From NCBI RefSeq assembly GCF_014697575.1, contig NZ_JACJSC010000002.1:248001-312000 (forward strand): 64,000 nucleotides of DNA, in the 5' to 3' direction. The position numbers and the translations under genes were made by a program. Positions 1 through 7,339 of the stretch are shown here, one piece after another. How positions within the stretch are numbered: position 1 is the first letter of the stretch; the number at the start of each line of letters is the position of its first letter. Under the pieces are notes generated by a model, which was not told the DNA's origin, did no database searches, and worked only from the letters and a program-made list of their open reading frames with translations. The stretch comes from Planktothrix sp. FACHB-1365. GTDB taxonomy: Bacteria; Cyanobacteriota; Cyanobacteriia; Cyanobacteriales; Microcoleaceae.

Positions 1-154
1 GATCAATACATCGGCGTTCTTCTTCAGATAAGGATTCGTCTAAAATTGCAGCCATCAATCCATAGCGGTCAGCTTGGGTTAAGGAATGGGTATGGGCTGT
101 GGTTGCCAGCATTTCTATAATCGCACCGGGTAAAAGATTAAGGTTAGGCATCAT
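1..154 (-). CDS. Partial conserved hypothetical protein (N-terminal 51 residues)
   Basis: The reading frame begins at two adjacent ATG codons (minus strand, from 154 or 151) and stays open to the left window edge, so only the N-terminus is visible. The peptide starts MMPNLNLLPGAIIEMLATTA and continues with a charged helix rich in Glu and Arg. No catalytic motif can be recognised and I do not know the family. No strong ribosome binding site is visible. It could be a small cytosolic helical protein; its true length cannot be told from this window. Confidence 0.55.
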   Translation of the reverse strand, partial: MMPNLNLLPGAIIEMLATTAHTHSLTQADRYGLMAAILDESLSEEERRCID

Positions 155-314
155 GGTTAGAGATTGAACTCGACACTTTTATCATCCCCGATTTGTCAAA
201 TTAGAGTGGTGATTGATTAACGTTGCGTAGGTGATTTTTCGGAAACTATCTTGTGATTGATATCACTTCCGGGGATTTTGGCCCTCATCTTCTCTAAAAT
301 AAAGATTATATTGC

Positions 315-442
315 CCGGTCTTCCTCAAAAGATTACGCTTTGTTAAGCGACCTGGGGGGTTACACCCATCTTTGAGCTATACTCAAGATCATAAGTAGAT
401 GCACCCTGGCAAGCGCCCTTCATTCGTTGGGCGTGTTTTTTT
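315..442 (+). ncRNA. Candidate structured small RNA ending in an intrinsic terminator
   Basis: This stretch between two minus-strand genes carries nested pairings and a plus-strand terminator, although neither neighbouring gene is on the plus strand. A small hairpin (CGCTT/AAGCG, 336-350) is followed by a multi-part stem. In that stem CATCT near 366-370 pairs with AGATG near 396-400, and TTGAG/CTCAA forms an inner hairpin. A TATATT box lies near 308. The family was not identified; 6S RNA was considered but could not be shown. Confidence 0.4.
413..442 (+). terminator. Intrinsic terminator of the candidate small RNA
   Basis: GCGCCC (413-418) pairs with GGGCGT (429-434), and seven T residues follow at 436-442. 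The T-run is on the plus strand, so the structure should end a plus-strand transcript rather than the minus-strand FHA gene beside it. Confidence 0.6.
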
Positions 443-443
443 A

Positions 444-2429
444 TTAATTAGGGGGTTGATTATTAACCCATTTGAACCATTGCCACAGGGAGCGCCATCC
501 GGTCAATTTGCGTAAGCCCGGTGTTGAAAGAGAAGCTAAATTTTCAACAGAAACTAAGGCAGCATATTGTAACCCTAAAAAGCTATCGACTGCCGCATAG
601 GGCCCTCCTAACGTTATTGCCCCGGCGGCATAAATGCGACCTCCTAACCGATCTTCAGAATCCTTAGAATTTCGCATTTCTACTAATTCAAAATCATTGG
701 TAACACTCAAGCGTCCCAAAGCATTTAAGGGGAGATTGTAATGGGTTACTAAATCATTTAATAAAGGATTTGTATTGACTTTTGCATCTAATCCGGTAGC
801 ATCAATAATAAAATCGGCTTCCAACTGAAGGTTAGCATTTAACCCCTGTTCTCGAATGGTGGTTAACGTGCGACCGTTAGGCGTAGGTTCCACTCGTTCA
901 ACGGTTCCAAATGTAATCCGATACCACCCTTGGCGCAGTCCTTGATTAACAATATTTCGCCAATCTTTTCGGCGGGCTGTAGTTGTTCCTCCCCACTGTT
1001 CTAAAAGCTTTAACCGATCTTGAGGGTTAGCGGCTTCTAATTGTTGGCGTAAGTCACCTCCCCAAGATGCTTTTGGCCAGTTAAAAGGTTGAAATTCAAA
1101 ATGATTTTCAACGGTTCGTTTTGCCTTTTCAAATTGATTTCCTTGGGCTTTTGGCGATCGCATTAAATGAAGAATTTGGATTTGAGAATTTTTCTGTCTA
1201 GCTTCATAAAGTCGCTGTAAAATTCGAGAAGCAACAATCCCACGACCCCTAATAATTACTGTGCCCCCTGATTGTTCTAACTGCTGATAAATATAGTCAT
1301 GATTTTCATAGGCATTCACAACAGTTTTAAAATCTTTTGTTTGTTCTCGATACGCTTGTAAATCCGGGAGAAATTGAATGGCGGGATAGCCCGTGGCAAT
1401 CTGAACATATCTAGCGAGGATAAAGCCATGATCTCGACGATTTTCGGTGGAACGGGAATAGGCGATCGCATAACGGCCATCGGTCAGTTTCCGAATACTT
1501 TTGACTCGTCCATAACGATACATTTGTGACCACTGAATTCGATTTGCTTCGCGATCAATTGAATTAAAAACATTTCCTGAACGGGGGGTATAGGTTTCGG
1601 CAAAGGTGGGTTCTGCAAACACTTGCCAAAGCAGCTTTAAAGCTGTTAAAAATTGCCCTTGTCCGGCTTCTGTATAAGCTTCCCGTAAGGCATAACTCGG
1701 CCATCCCCAAATATTATCGGGACAAGAATCAGAGTTTGAGCGTAACCGTTCCTGGGGAGGAATTTGAGAATTTAAACACAATTGTTGATAATGGGTATAG
1801 GGTTTATTATCTATCCCTAATGCCATAATTTGATTCGATTTAACTCCAGAAATTCTTAATAAATCTACCCAGATAAAACTTCCTAATCCTGCCCCAATTG
1901 TGAGATAATCGATTTCATCAATTTGTAATCCTAGGGTTTGTAATTGTTGTACAGAAATTTGTAAGGAATTCACAAAAGATGGAGGCGGAAAACTTTCTCG
2001 ATTTGCCGATGAAACTGTGGGGGCTGAGAGATCAGTATCAGGTAATTTCGTAGGTAGAGAAAAAGAAATTTGAGATGGGTTTTGAGGGAGATTATTAAAA
2101 GAATTGGTGACTAAAGAAAGGGTAATATTATAGTGAGCAATTTGTAAGAGATCTCCATCTTGAAGCAGACAACGGGTTTGAGGAATTCCATTGACTAAAA
2201 TTCCATTGCGGCTTCCCGTATCCGTTAACATTAACGTTCCGTTTTCCCAGGTAATTAACCCATGAAAACGGGATACTCTTTCGCCATTTAAAACAAGACG
2301 AGAAACTCGTTCTCCATTAACCGTAGAAGGCATTCGTTCAAAAACCCGTCCTAATGCAATTGGAGGCGTTAGAACTGGGGTTCGCCATTCTCCTGTTTCT
2401 AAGTTTTGCCAACTCAGTCGAATTTGCAT
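444..2429 (-). CDS. FHA domain fused to FAD/NAD-binding oxidoreductase-like protein
   Basis: This is a 661-residue cytosolic protein. Residues 20-105 form a forkhead-associated domain, the phosphothreonine-binding fold, with GR at 27-28, SRFH at 53-56, SRNG at 73-76 and NG at 80-81. A linker of about 60 residues leads to a dinucleotide-binding fold opening with GAGLGS at 179-184. The rest resembles FAD-dependent monooxygenase-like proteins and has an IIDATGLDA segment typical of the second nucleotide-binding strand. The heptapeptide NGERVSR occurs twice (38-44 and 48-54). The next gene upstream is another FHA protein 33 bp away in the same direction, so the two are probably co-transcribed. 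The substrate is unknown. The fusion suggests an oxidoreductase recruited or controlled by Ser/Thr phosphorylation, which is inference. Confidence 0.75.
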   Translation of the reverse strand: MQIRLSWQNLETGEWRTPVLTPPIALGRVFERMPSTVNGERVSRLVLNGERVSRFHGLITWENGTLMLTDTGSRNGILVNGIPQTRCLLQDGDLLQIAHYNITLSLVTNSFNNLPQNPSQISFSLPTKLPDTDLSAPTVSSANRESFPPPSFVNSLQISVQQLQTLGLQIDEIDYLTIGAGLGSFIWVDLLRISGVKSNQIMALGIDNKPYTHYQQLCLNSQIPPQERLRSNSDSCPDNIWGWPSYALREAYTEAGQGQFLTALKLLWQVFAEPTFAETYTPRSGNVFNSIDREANRIQWSQMYRYGRVKSIRKLTDGRYAIAYSRSTENRRDHGFILARYVQIATGYPAIQFLPDLQAYREQTKDFKTVVNAYENHDYIYQQLEQSGGTVIIRGRGIVASRILQRLYEARQKNSQIQILHLMRSPKAQGNQFEKAKRTVENHFEFQPFNWPKASWGGDLRQQLEAANPQDRLKLLEQWGGTTTARRKDWRNIVNQGLRQGWYRITFGTVERVEPTPNGRTLTTIREQGLNANLQLEADFIIDATGLDAKVNTNPLLNDLVTHYNLPLNALGRLSVTNDFELVEMRNSKDSEDRLGGRIYAAGAITLGGPYAAVDSFLGLQYAALVSVENLASLSTPGLRKLTGWRSLWQWFKWVNNQPPN

Positions 2430-2462
2430 CCGTTTTTTAGTTTTGATTTCGAGGGTTATAGT

Positions 2463-2999
2463 TTAATGTTCAGTGGATAAAACCACACTAATTGCTGAGG
2501 CTAACGACGTTCCACACCAAGGGCACCCTGAATTTAACTGTTGATAAGAGGAAACGCGATCGCATTTGGAACACTGTAAACCATATTGTACAGGATTTGG
2601 ATAAAAAATTGCTTGAGAGTTTGGTTCATTCGGGGAAAATAATTGGGTTGGGGGAATTAAAAAAGGGCCTAAAGAAACGGCACTGACTTCCAGTTGTTGC
2701 TGTCCTAATTGGATCTGGCTCCCAAGGGTTAAAAGAACTTCATCCGTTATTAACTTTTGATGATTAATTAAAGGAGGATTTGTGTCTCGTAAATTTTTTA
2801 AATAAAAATTATGTTTAGCTTGATTAAAATAAATTTCAATATGTAATCCTGAAACCGTTGGATGGGATAATACAATATCGCAGCGTGTTGGATCTCGTCC
2901 AATGCGAACAATTCCGGGATGTTGGCTGGGGTATTGATCATTCAGGGTTTGGGTACAGGAGTGACCCGCTTCTGTCCAAGTTAGGGTTAATTCGTTCAT
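2463..2999 (-). CDS. FHA domain protein with C-terminal zinc ribbon
   Basis: This 178-residue protein has an N-terminal FHA domain: IGRD at 33-36, SGLH at 50-53, and a KNLRDTNPPLINHQ region matching the N/G loop. At the C-terminus is a CxxC...CxxC zinc ribbon (Cys143, Cys146, Cys159, Cys162). FHA domains bind phosphothreonine peptides, and the ribbon probably binds Zn or a partner. It is the first gene of a pair with the FHA-oxidoreductase. The start ATG at 2999 gives a complete FHA strand 1. The binding partner is unknown. Confidence 0.75.
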   Translation of the reverse strand: MNELTLTWTEAGHSCTQTLNDQYPSQHPGIVRIGRDPTRCDIVLSHPTVSGLHIEIYFNQAKHNFYLKNLRDTNPPLINHQKLITDEVLLTLGSQIQLGQQQLEVSAVSLGPFLIPPTQLFSPNEPNSQAIFYPNPVQYGLQCSKCDRVSSYQQLNSGCPWCGTSLASAISVVLSTEH

Positions 3000-3235
3000 G
3001 GGGATTAATCATTAAAATAACGATTTCTATTTCGGTTGACTGAATGGGATTTCGGGTGATTCTTAATTTTCAATTTTATCCTAGTCGGCTGATTCAAGGA
3101 ATCTTGTTCATAAAAAATAATGTAAAATAGGATCATCAGGATGTGAGTCTAATTAATCAGAAGGGAAAGACAGCGATCACACTTTTATCCTAAAGCTAAT
3201 AATATTAATTCATTCAATTTTAATTTTCAACTGTC

Positions 3236-4105
3236 ATGAATAAACTATTAATTACAGGAGCAAGCGGTTTTTTAGGATGGCATCTTTGCCAACTGGCTCA
3301 AACTCAATGGCAAGTTTATGGGATTACCCATTCTAAAGCTATTAATATTAATAATATTAATTTAATTCAATCCAATTTAACAGATGAGCAAGCTCTTAAA
3401 ACTCTATTTCAAGAGATACAACCGGATGTAGTGATTCATGCTGCGGCTCAATCTCAACCCAATTTTTGTCAACAATATCCTGAACTATCCCATCAAATTA
3501 ATGTTACAGTTTCCCTTCTAATTGCTAACTTCTGTGCAGAATTAAATATTCCTTGTGTATTTACATCAACAGACTTAGTTTTTAATGGGTTAAATGCACC
3601 CTATCGGGAAACTGATCCGGTTTCTCCAGTGAGTTATTATGGAGAGCAAAAAGTATTAGCTGAACAGGGAATGTTAGAACGATACCCCAGAACAGCAATT
3701 TGCAGAATGCCGTTAATGTTTGGGAATGTTCCTTCCCATGCAACCAGTTTTATTCAACCGTTTATTCAAGCTCTAAAAGACGGAAAAGAGTTAAAGTTAT
3801 TTGTCGATGAATTTAGAACGCCCGTAAGTGGAACAACGGCAGCTAAAGGATTATTATTAGCCTTAGAAACGACTCAAGGAATTCTTCATTTAGGCGGGAA
3901 AGAACGTATTTCTCGTTATGAATTTGGCAAACTCATGGCTGAGATTTTAGAGCTTCCTGCTGATTTGATTAAACCTTGTTCTCAAGCAGAGATTAAAATG
4001 TCTGCACCCCGTCCCCCGGATGTTTCTTTAGAAAGTTCTAAAGCGTTTAATTTAGGATATCAACCCTTATCTATTCGAGAGGAATTACAACTTTTAAACC
4101 GTTGA
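3236..4105 (+). CDS. SDR-family NAD(P)-dependent sugar reductase/epimerase (RmlD-like)
   Basis: This 289-residue extended short-chain dehydrogenase has the nucleotide-binding motif GASGFLG at 8-14 and the catalytic pair Tyr135 and Lys139 (YYGEQK), with a STDLVF strand at 111-116. Length and layout match dTDP-4-dehydrorhamnose reductase-like proteins, which reduce or epimerise nucleotide sugars in the cytosol. No other rhamnose or polysaccharide genes lie nearby, so the substrate cannot be assigned. The ATG at 3236 immediately precedes the first beta strand. A perfect 28-bp palindrome follows the stop codon. Confidence 0.75.
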   Translation: MNKLLITGASGFLGWHLCQLAQTQWQVYGITHSKAININNINLIQSNLTDEQALKTLFQEIQPDVVIHAAAQSQPNFCQQYPELSHQINVTVSLLIANFCAELNIPCVFTSTDLVFNGLNAPYRETDPVSPVSYYGEQKVLAEQGMLERYPRTAICRMPLMFGNVPSHATSFIQPFIQALKDGKELKLFVDEFRTPVSGTTAAKGLLLALETTQGILHLGGKERISRYEFGKLMAEILELPADLIKPCSQAEIKMSAPRPPDVSLESSKAFNLGYQPLSIREELQLLNR

Positions 4106-4122
4106 TCATCATCAAATTTCAC

Positions 4123-4150
4123 GTAGAGACGTGCCATGGCACGTCTCTAC
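4123..4150. repeat. 28-bp perfect palindrome (copy 1)
   Basis: The sequence is GTAGAGACGTGCC followed by its own reverse complement around a central CATG, with no loop. A second copy at 44086-44113 differs at symmetrical positions and stays perfectly palindromic. It lies 18 bp after the SDR stop codon. Confidence 0.85.
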
Positions 4151-4212
4151 ACTAGACTGCTTTCTATCATCTTGAAGTCCTGGGATAATTAATGATATTC
4201 TGCTATAATAGT

Positions 4213-4926
4213 TTAAGCAGGAATGATCGATGATTTAGAATACCCTTGTAATTGAAGTTTAGCTACCTCCTGAACTTGAGGATGAGGGTCAAGGGCGAGG
4301 GTTTTTAAGACAGAAATGGGGGTATTGGGGTGTTGAGCGATCGCATATTTAACCAACCAAGAATTAGAATATTGAACCTGTTCTATTATTGTTGATAAGA
4401 GTGATGGAGACGTTTGAGAATGTAATAAAATAATCGCACGAATCACCGGAGGGGAAGTTTTAGCATAATAGGCAATTAAATGCCCTACTCCTTCTGAAGT
4501 TTGAGCTAAAGATTGAGCAGCAATTGTCCGAATTTGGGCTTCAATATCATATAATAACCCCTGTAAAATTACCCTTGGGGTCTGGGAATGAGCCGCTAAT
4601 AACAGACGAGTTTCATGGGAACATTCTGATAGTTGTTTCCCTAATAGCCCAGGTTTATTACAATCAGTAGCAATTTCTAATATATCCCAAAAATGATTTT
4701 TTTTTGCTAACTTTTTAAGGGGTGCTTCCAACAAGCTTAGTGATGGTTTTAAATAGCGAATATTATTTACTCTTCCGTTAAGATTTAATCCATCAATAAT
4801 AAAATCAGGGAGTAACTCTAGTTGAAATAACTGATCTAAATAATTGCTATCTTCAGACCCATTGTGATAGAGTTCTGCTCGATCAATTAATTCTTTTTTT
4901 ACAGATTCATTAAACCCTGACATCAT
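4213..4926 (-). CDS. LRV/HEAT-like repeat protein
   Basis: This 237-residue alpha-helical repeat protein has no signal peptide. The C-terminal half carries leucine-rich-repeat-variant (LRV) units such as AAHSQTPRVILQGLLYD and AQHPNTPISVLKTLALD, each of 24-26 residues with the A-x-x-x-x-T-P-x-x-x-L core. Such repeats form curved scaffolds for protein binding. No Cys cluster of the Fe-S type LRV proteins is present. It lies downstream of another LRV protein and a response regulator on the same strand, which suggests a scaffold for signalling, but the partner is unknown. AGGGG lies upstream of the ATG at 4926. Confidence 0.6.
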   Translation of the reverse strand: MMSGFNESVKKELIDRAELYHNGSEDSNYLDQLFQLELLPDFIIDGLNLNGRVNNIRYLKPSLSLLEAPLKKLAKKNHFWDILEIATDCNKPGLLGKQLSECSHETRLLLAAHSQTPRVILQGLLYDIEAQIRTIAAQSLAQTSEGVGHLIAYYAKTSPPVIRAIILLHSQTSPSLLSTIIEQVQYSNSWLVKYAIAQHPNTPISVLKTLALDPHPQVQEVAKLQLQGYSKSSIIPA

Positions 4927-5132
4927 AATACTACCCCTTTGTGTGATTAGAATTCATAAGAATGGTGTTAAATTTAGAGGGAAGATGAAGAATAAAAAAC
5001 AAGGATTATTAGAGGTACAAAATTCTATATTTAACCTTTCAATACCACTAATTTAGTGTGAAATTGAGGACTGACGGGATTAAATTAAGGGGGAGATGGA
5101 GGAAATTCAGGCTTCCCTGATTTCTCAGTGAA

Positions 5133-5573
5133 TCAATGAGGATTTGATGAAAGTTTTAATACAGCTAAAACATTGGGATTTGGATGGTTAGCCGCCCATT
5201 TAAAAAAACTATCTGGGGCTGTCTTAAACTGAACCAAAAGACGAATTGTTGAGAGGGGAATTTGACGTAATAATGAGGAATCTGTTGAACATAAAATCGA
5301 AAACTGAGGATTACTCAAAACCGGTTTAGGAAACTCATTGAGTAATTCAATTAAGGTTTCTCCAGGGGTATTGGGATTTGTCGCAACCAGATGGCGAGTT
5401 GCCACGTCCACACTCATTCCCAAGGCTTTTAACACCTCTGGGGGGGCATTAGAATTATTGGCAACCAGTCGCGCTAATTCTATATTTTGTTGAGCAAGTT
5501 CGACTAAACGTTCGCCAGAAGTTGTCGGGTTTGCTGCTTCATGTTGAAGAATAATGCACTCTGGTAAGATCAT
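5133..5573 (-). CDS. LRV repeat protein
   Basis: This 146-residue protein is built of leucine-rich-repeat-variant units. LQHEAANPTTSGERLVELA, ANNSNAPPEVLKALGMS, ATNPNTPGETLIELLNE and ANHPNPNVLAVLKLS share the A-x-N-P-x-T-P-x-x-x-L pattern. No catalytic residues are evident. It lies 41 bp downstream of the response regulator and upstream of a second LRV protein, so the three are probably one operon. The function is unknown and a protein-binding scaffold is the likely role. Confidence 0.65.
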   Translation of the reverse strand: MILPECIILQHEAANPTTSGERLVELAQQNIELARLVANNSNAPPEVLKALGMSVDVATRHLVATNPNTPGETLIELLNEFPKPVLSNPQFSILCSTDSSLLRQIPLSTIRLLVQFKTAPDSFFKWAANHPNPNVLAVLKLSSNPH

Positions 5574-5614
5574 GATGTTGACAACGTTTAGGGGTTAAAA
5601 AATTAACATCACCT

Positions 5615-6019
5615 TTAATCGTCTACAGGTAATTTAGATTTAATTTGTTCGACAAAGGCTTTATGATCAACAACAGGTTTAGGAATATAATCATCAGCAC
5701 CACTTTGGGCTAAAAAGTTTTCTCGATCACCTGTTGTCGCATGGGCAGTGACTAAAATAACGGGTAGTTTTGCTGTTTCTGGGTTGGCTTTTAACATTTG
5801 GGTAATTTTAATCCCATCAACGGCTTTCCCGTCGTAATAACTATTCGTTAAAGACACATCCATTAAAATTAGATCGGCTTGTTTATTAACCGCCATTTGC
5901 ATCACGGTTTCCACATCTTCGGTGTGTTTAGCCACTAACCCACCCCGTCTTGTTAAAATTCGTTCAAAGACTTTCCAATTAATAATATTGTCTTCAACCA
6001 CCAAAACGGTTCTCATCAT
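5615..6019 (-). CDS. Single-domain CheY-like response regulator
   Basis: This 134-residue receiver domain stands alone. It has the acidic pocket ED at 9-10, phospho-acceptor Asp54 (LILMDVSL), Thr91 (LVTAHA) and Lys114 (YIPKPV). There is no output domain, so it must signal by protein-protein contact, as CheY and Spo0F do. It leads a likely operon with two LRV-repeat proteins, which are candidate partners. No histidine kinase is adjacent; the nearest in this window is at 61.6-63.8 kb. The start could be either of two adjacent ATGs (6019, 6016). Confidence 0.9.
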   Translation of the reverse strand: MMRTVLVVEDNIINWKVFERILTRRGGLVAKHTEDVETVMQMAVNKQADLILMDVSLTNSYYDGKAVDGIKITQMLKANPETAKLPVILVTAHATTGDRENFLAQSGADDYIPKPVVDHKAFVEQIKSKLPVDD

Positions 6020-6233
6020 GGTCTTGCCCCTCCAATAAACCCAATTTCATCTATCCATCTATACCTTAAGTGTGTTCTATAACCGTCAAACCGTCGATAG
6101 GGATAAGTTCAGGAGTTTTTAAATTCTTGATCTGACAGGATACAATCTTTCTCAGCAAGTCAGGCTAGAAAAGGATAGAAAAGTTCAGGATTGCATCGTC
6201 ACAAAGACGTGGAATAGGTATTTTCTATGTTAA

Positions 6234-6488
6234 GCGGGTGGGGGGAAATTTTCTCTTGAATTGTTAAAAGATCCTAAACACACTGCGTTTTATATTGAAA
6301 CGTGCTTAGAAGAACAGCATCCTTCACGATTAATAGTGATACTTGTAGGAAGCAATAATAATTTATTCCTTTGTGACTACGAACATTTTAATATAAATAG
6401 CGATCACTATCTATTTGGATTGATCATCAAGGGATATAATGGAGAACCGAAAAAAACTTGTAGCCTAGCTCATGACACAACCTCCTAA
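6234..6488 (+). pseudogene. Possible remnant of an addiction-module antidote gene
   Basis: An open stretch begins after an in-frame stop and has no good start codon (only TTG at 6261). Its first part, ELLKDPKHTAFYIETCLEEQ, resembles the N-terminus of HigA-type antidote proteins (LKDPE..AAYL..ALEE). The remainder does not look like the expected helix-turn-helix domain. It overlaps the next gene by 17 bp. It may be a decayed antitoxin or chance. Confidence 0.25.
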
Positions 6489-6729
6489 CGAATCAGAGGT
6501 ACAGAGGAATAAATGGTCACATCTTAATCAATTTGAACGAAAATATCTAAAACAGGTAATTCAAGCTTATGATCAGATTATGTTAGAAATCAATGATATT
6601 GATGAAGTGCTGTTACGTCATGAGGTGTTAGAATCAGAGTTAGTGATCAACCAAGGAATAAATCAACTGGATGCACACCAACTTGCTCAAGCTCAGTATC
6701 CTTGGTCTGTATTAATTAATCAACGTTAA
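6472..6729 (+). CDS. Small hypothetical protein
   Basis: The gene encodes 85 residues, hydrophilic and predicted mostly helical (LNQFERKYLKQVIQAYDQIM), with no recognised domain. No clear Shine-Dalgarno sequence precedes the ATG at 6472. The following gene begins 5 bp after its stop, so the two are probably co-transcribed. Both precede the DUF262 nuclease gene and may be accessory to it or independent cargo. I do not recognise the family. Confidence 0.5.
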   Translation: MTQPPNESEVQRNKWSHLNQFERKYLKQVIQAYDQIMLEINDIDEVLLRHEVLESELVINQGINQLDAHQLAQAQYPWSVLINQR

Positions 6730-6734
6730 AATCT

Positions 6735-7148
6735 ATGAACACCTTATTAGAAAATAAATTTTTACAAGCAATCAATATTTGCCAATCTTTAACAGAGTGG
6801 AAATCTAAACCCACTGATTTAACCTTTCAAGCCATTGAACTATTTTGTGAGGTTGCACAGTCTCCGAGTCATTTTTTACGTTTAGCAAAAAACTATTCTC
6901 AAGAAACTCAATTAGCATCCCAAGCCCTATATGAATATGCTACAACTGTTGATAACTGGCGAGTTGATTGTGAATTGGGATTTGGAGTTAAAGATCATTG
7001 TACAATTCTAAACTTCTTTCTAAATATTTATACTCATGAGTTTCAGTATTTTACAGGAAATTTTAACAGTCCTGAACAAATTAATGAACTACTTCAGGAT
7101 TGGAAAACAATTGATTTAACGTCACTTTTATTAATCTCCCAATATTAA
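6735..7148 (+). CDS. Small hypothetical protein
   Basis: The gene encodes 137 residues, predicted helical and soluble, with no recognised motif. It starts 5 bp after the preceding stop codon and forms a two-gene unit with it. About 190 bp without a convincing gene separates it from the DUF262 gene downstream. The function is unknown. Confidence 0.5.
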   Translation: MNTLLENKFLQAINICQSLTEWKSKPTDLTFQAIELFCEVAQSPSHFLRLAKNYSQETQLASQALYEYATTVDNWRVDCELGFGVKDHCTILNFFLNIYTHEFQYFTGNFNSPEQINELLQDWKTIDLTSLLLISQY

Positions 7149-7339
7149 TAAATATGGCAAAGGTTAATCCTTATTGTGTTTTTTCAATATCCCAAACCGG
7201 AATAGGTGCTAAATGTCTTTAGAAATATGAAACAAGCTATGGATGAAATATTTTAGGATAATTTCCGTATTTATACTGATGACCTAGCTTAGAATGATAT
7301 TATATCATATGTAGATAGTGGAATTAAGGATTATAATCA

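Noticed and set aside
315-442. Assignment of the candidate small RNA as 6S RNA or SRP RNA
   Set aside because: No SRP tetraloop or GGAAGCAG-type motif is present, and the 6S closing stem could not be built with confidence.
2492-3043. Plus-strand open frames opposite the second FHA gene
   Set aside because: The FHA and zinc-ribbon motifs on the minus strand are clear; the other frames are shadows.
7149-7339. Short frame MAKVNPYCVFSISQTGIGAK in the gap before the DUF262 gene
   Set aside because: It has only 22 codons with no ribosome binding site and no family match.
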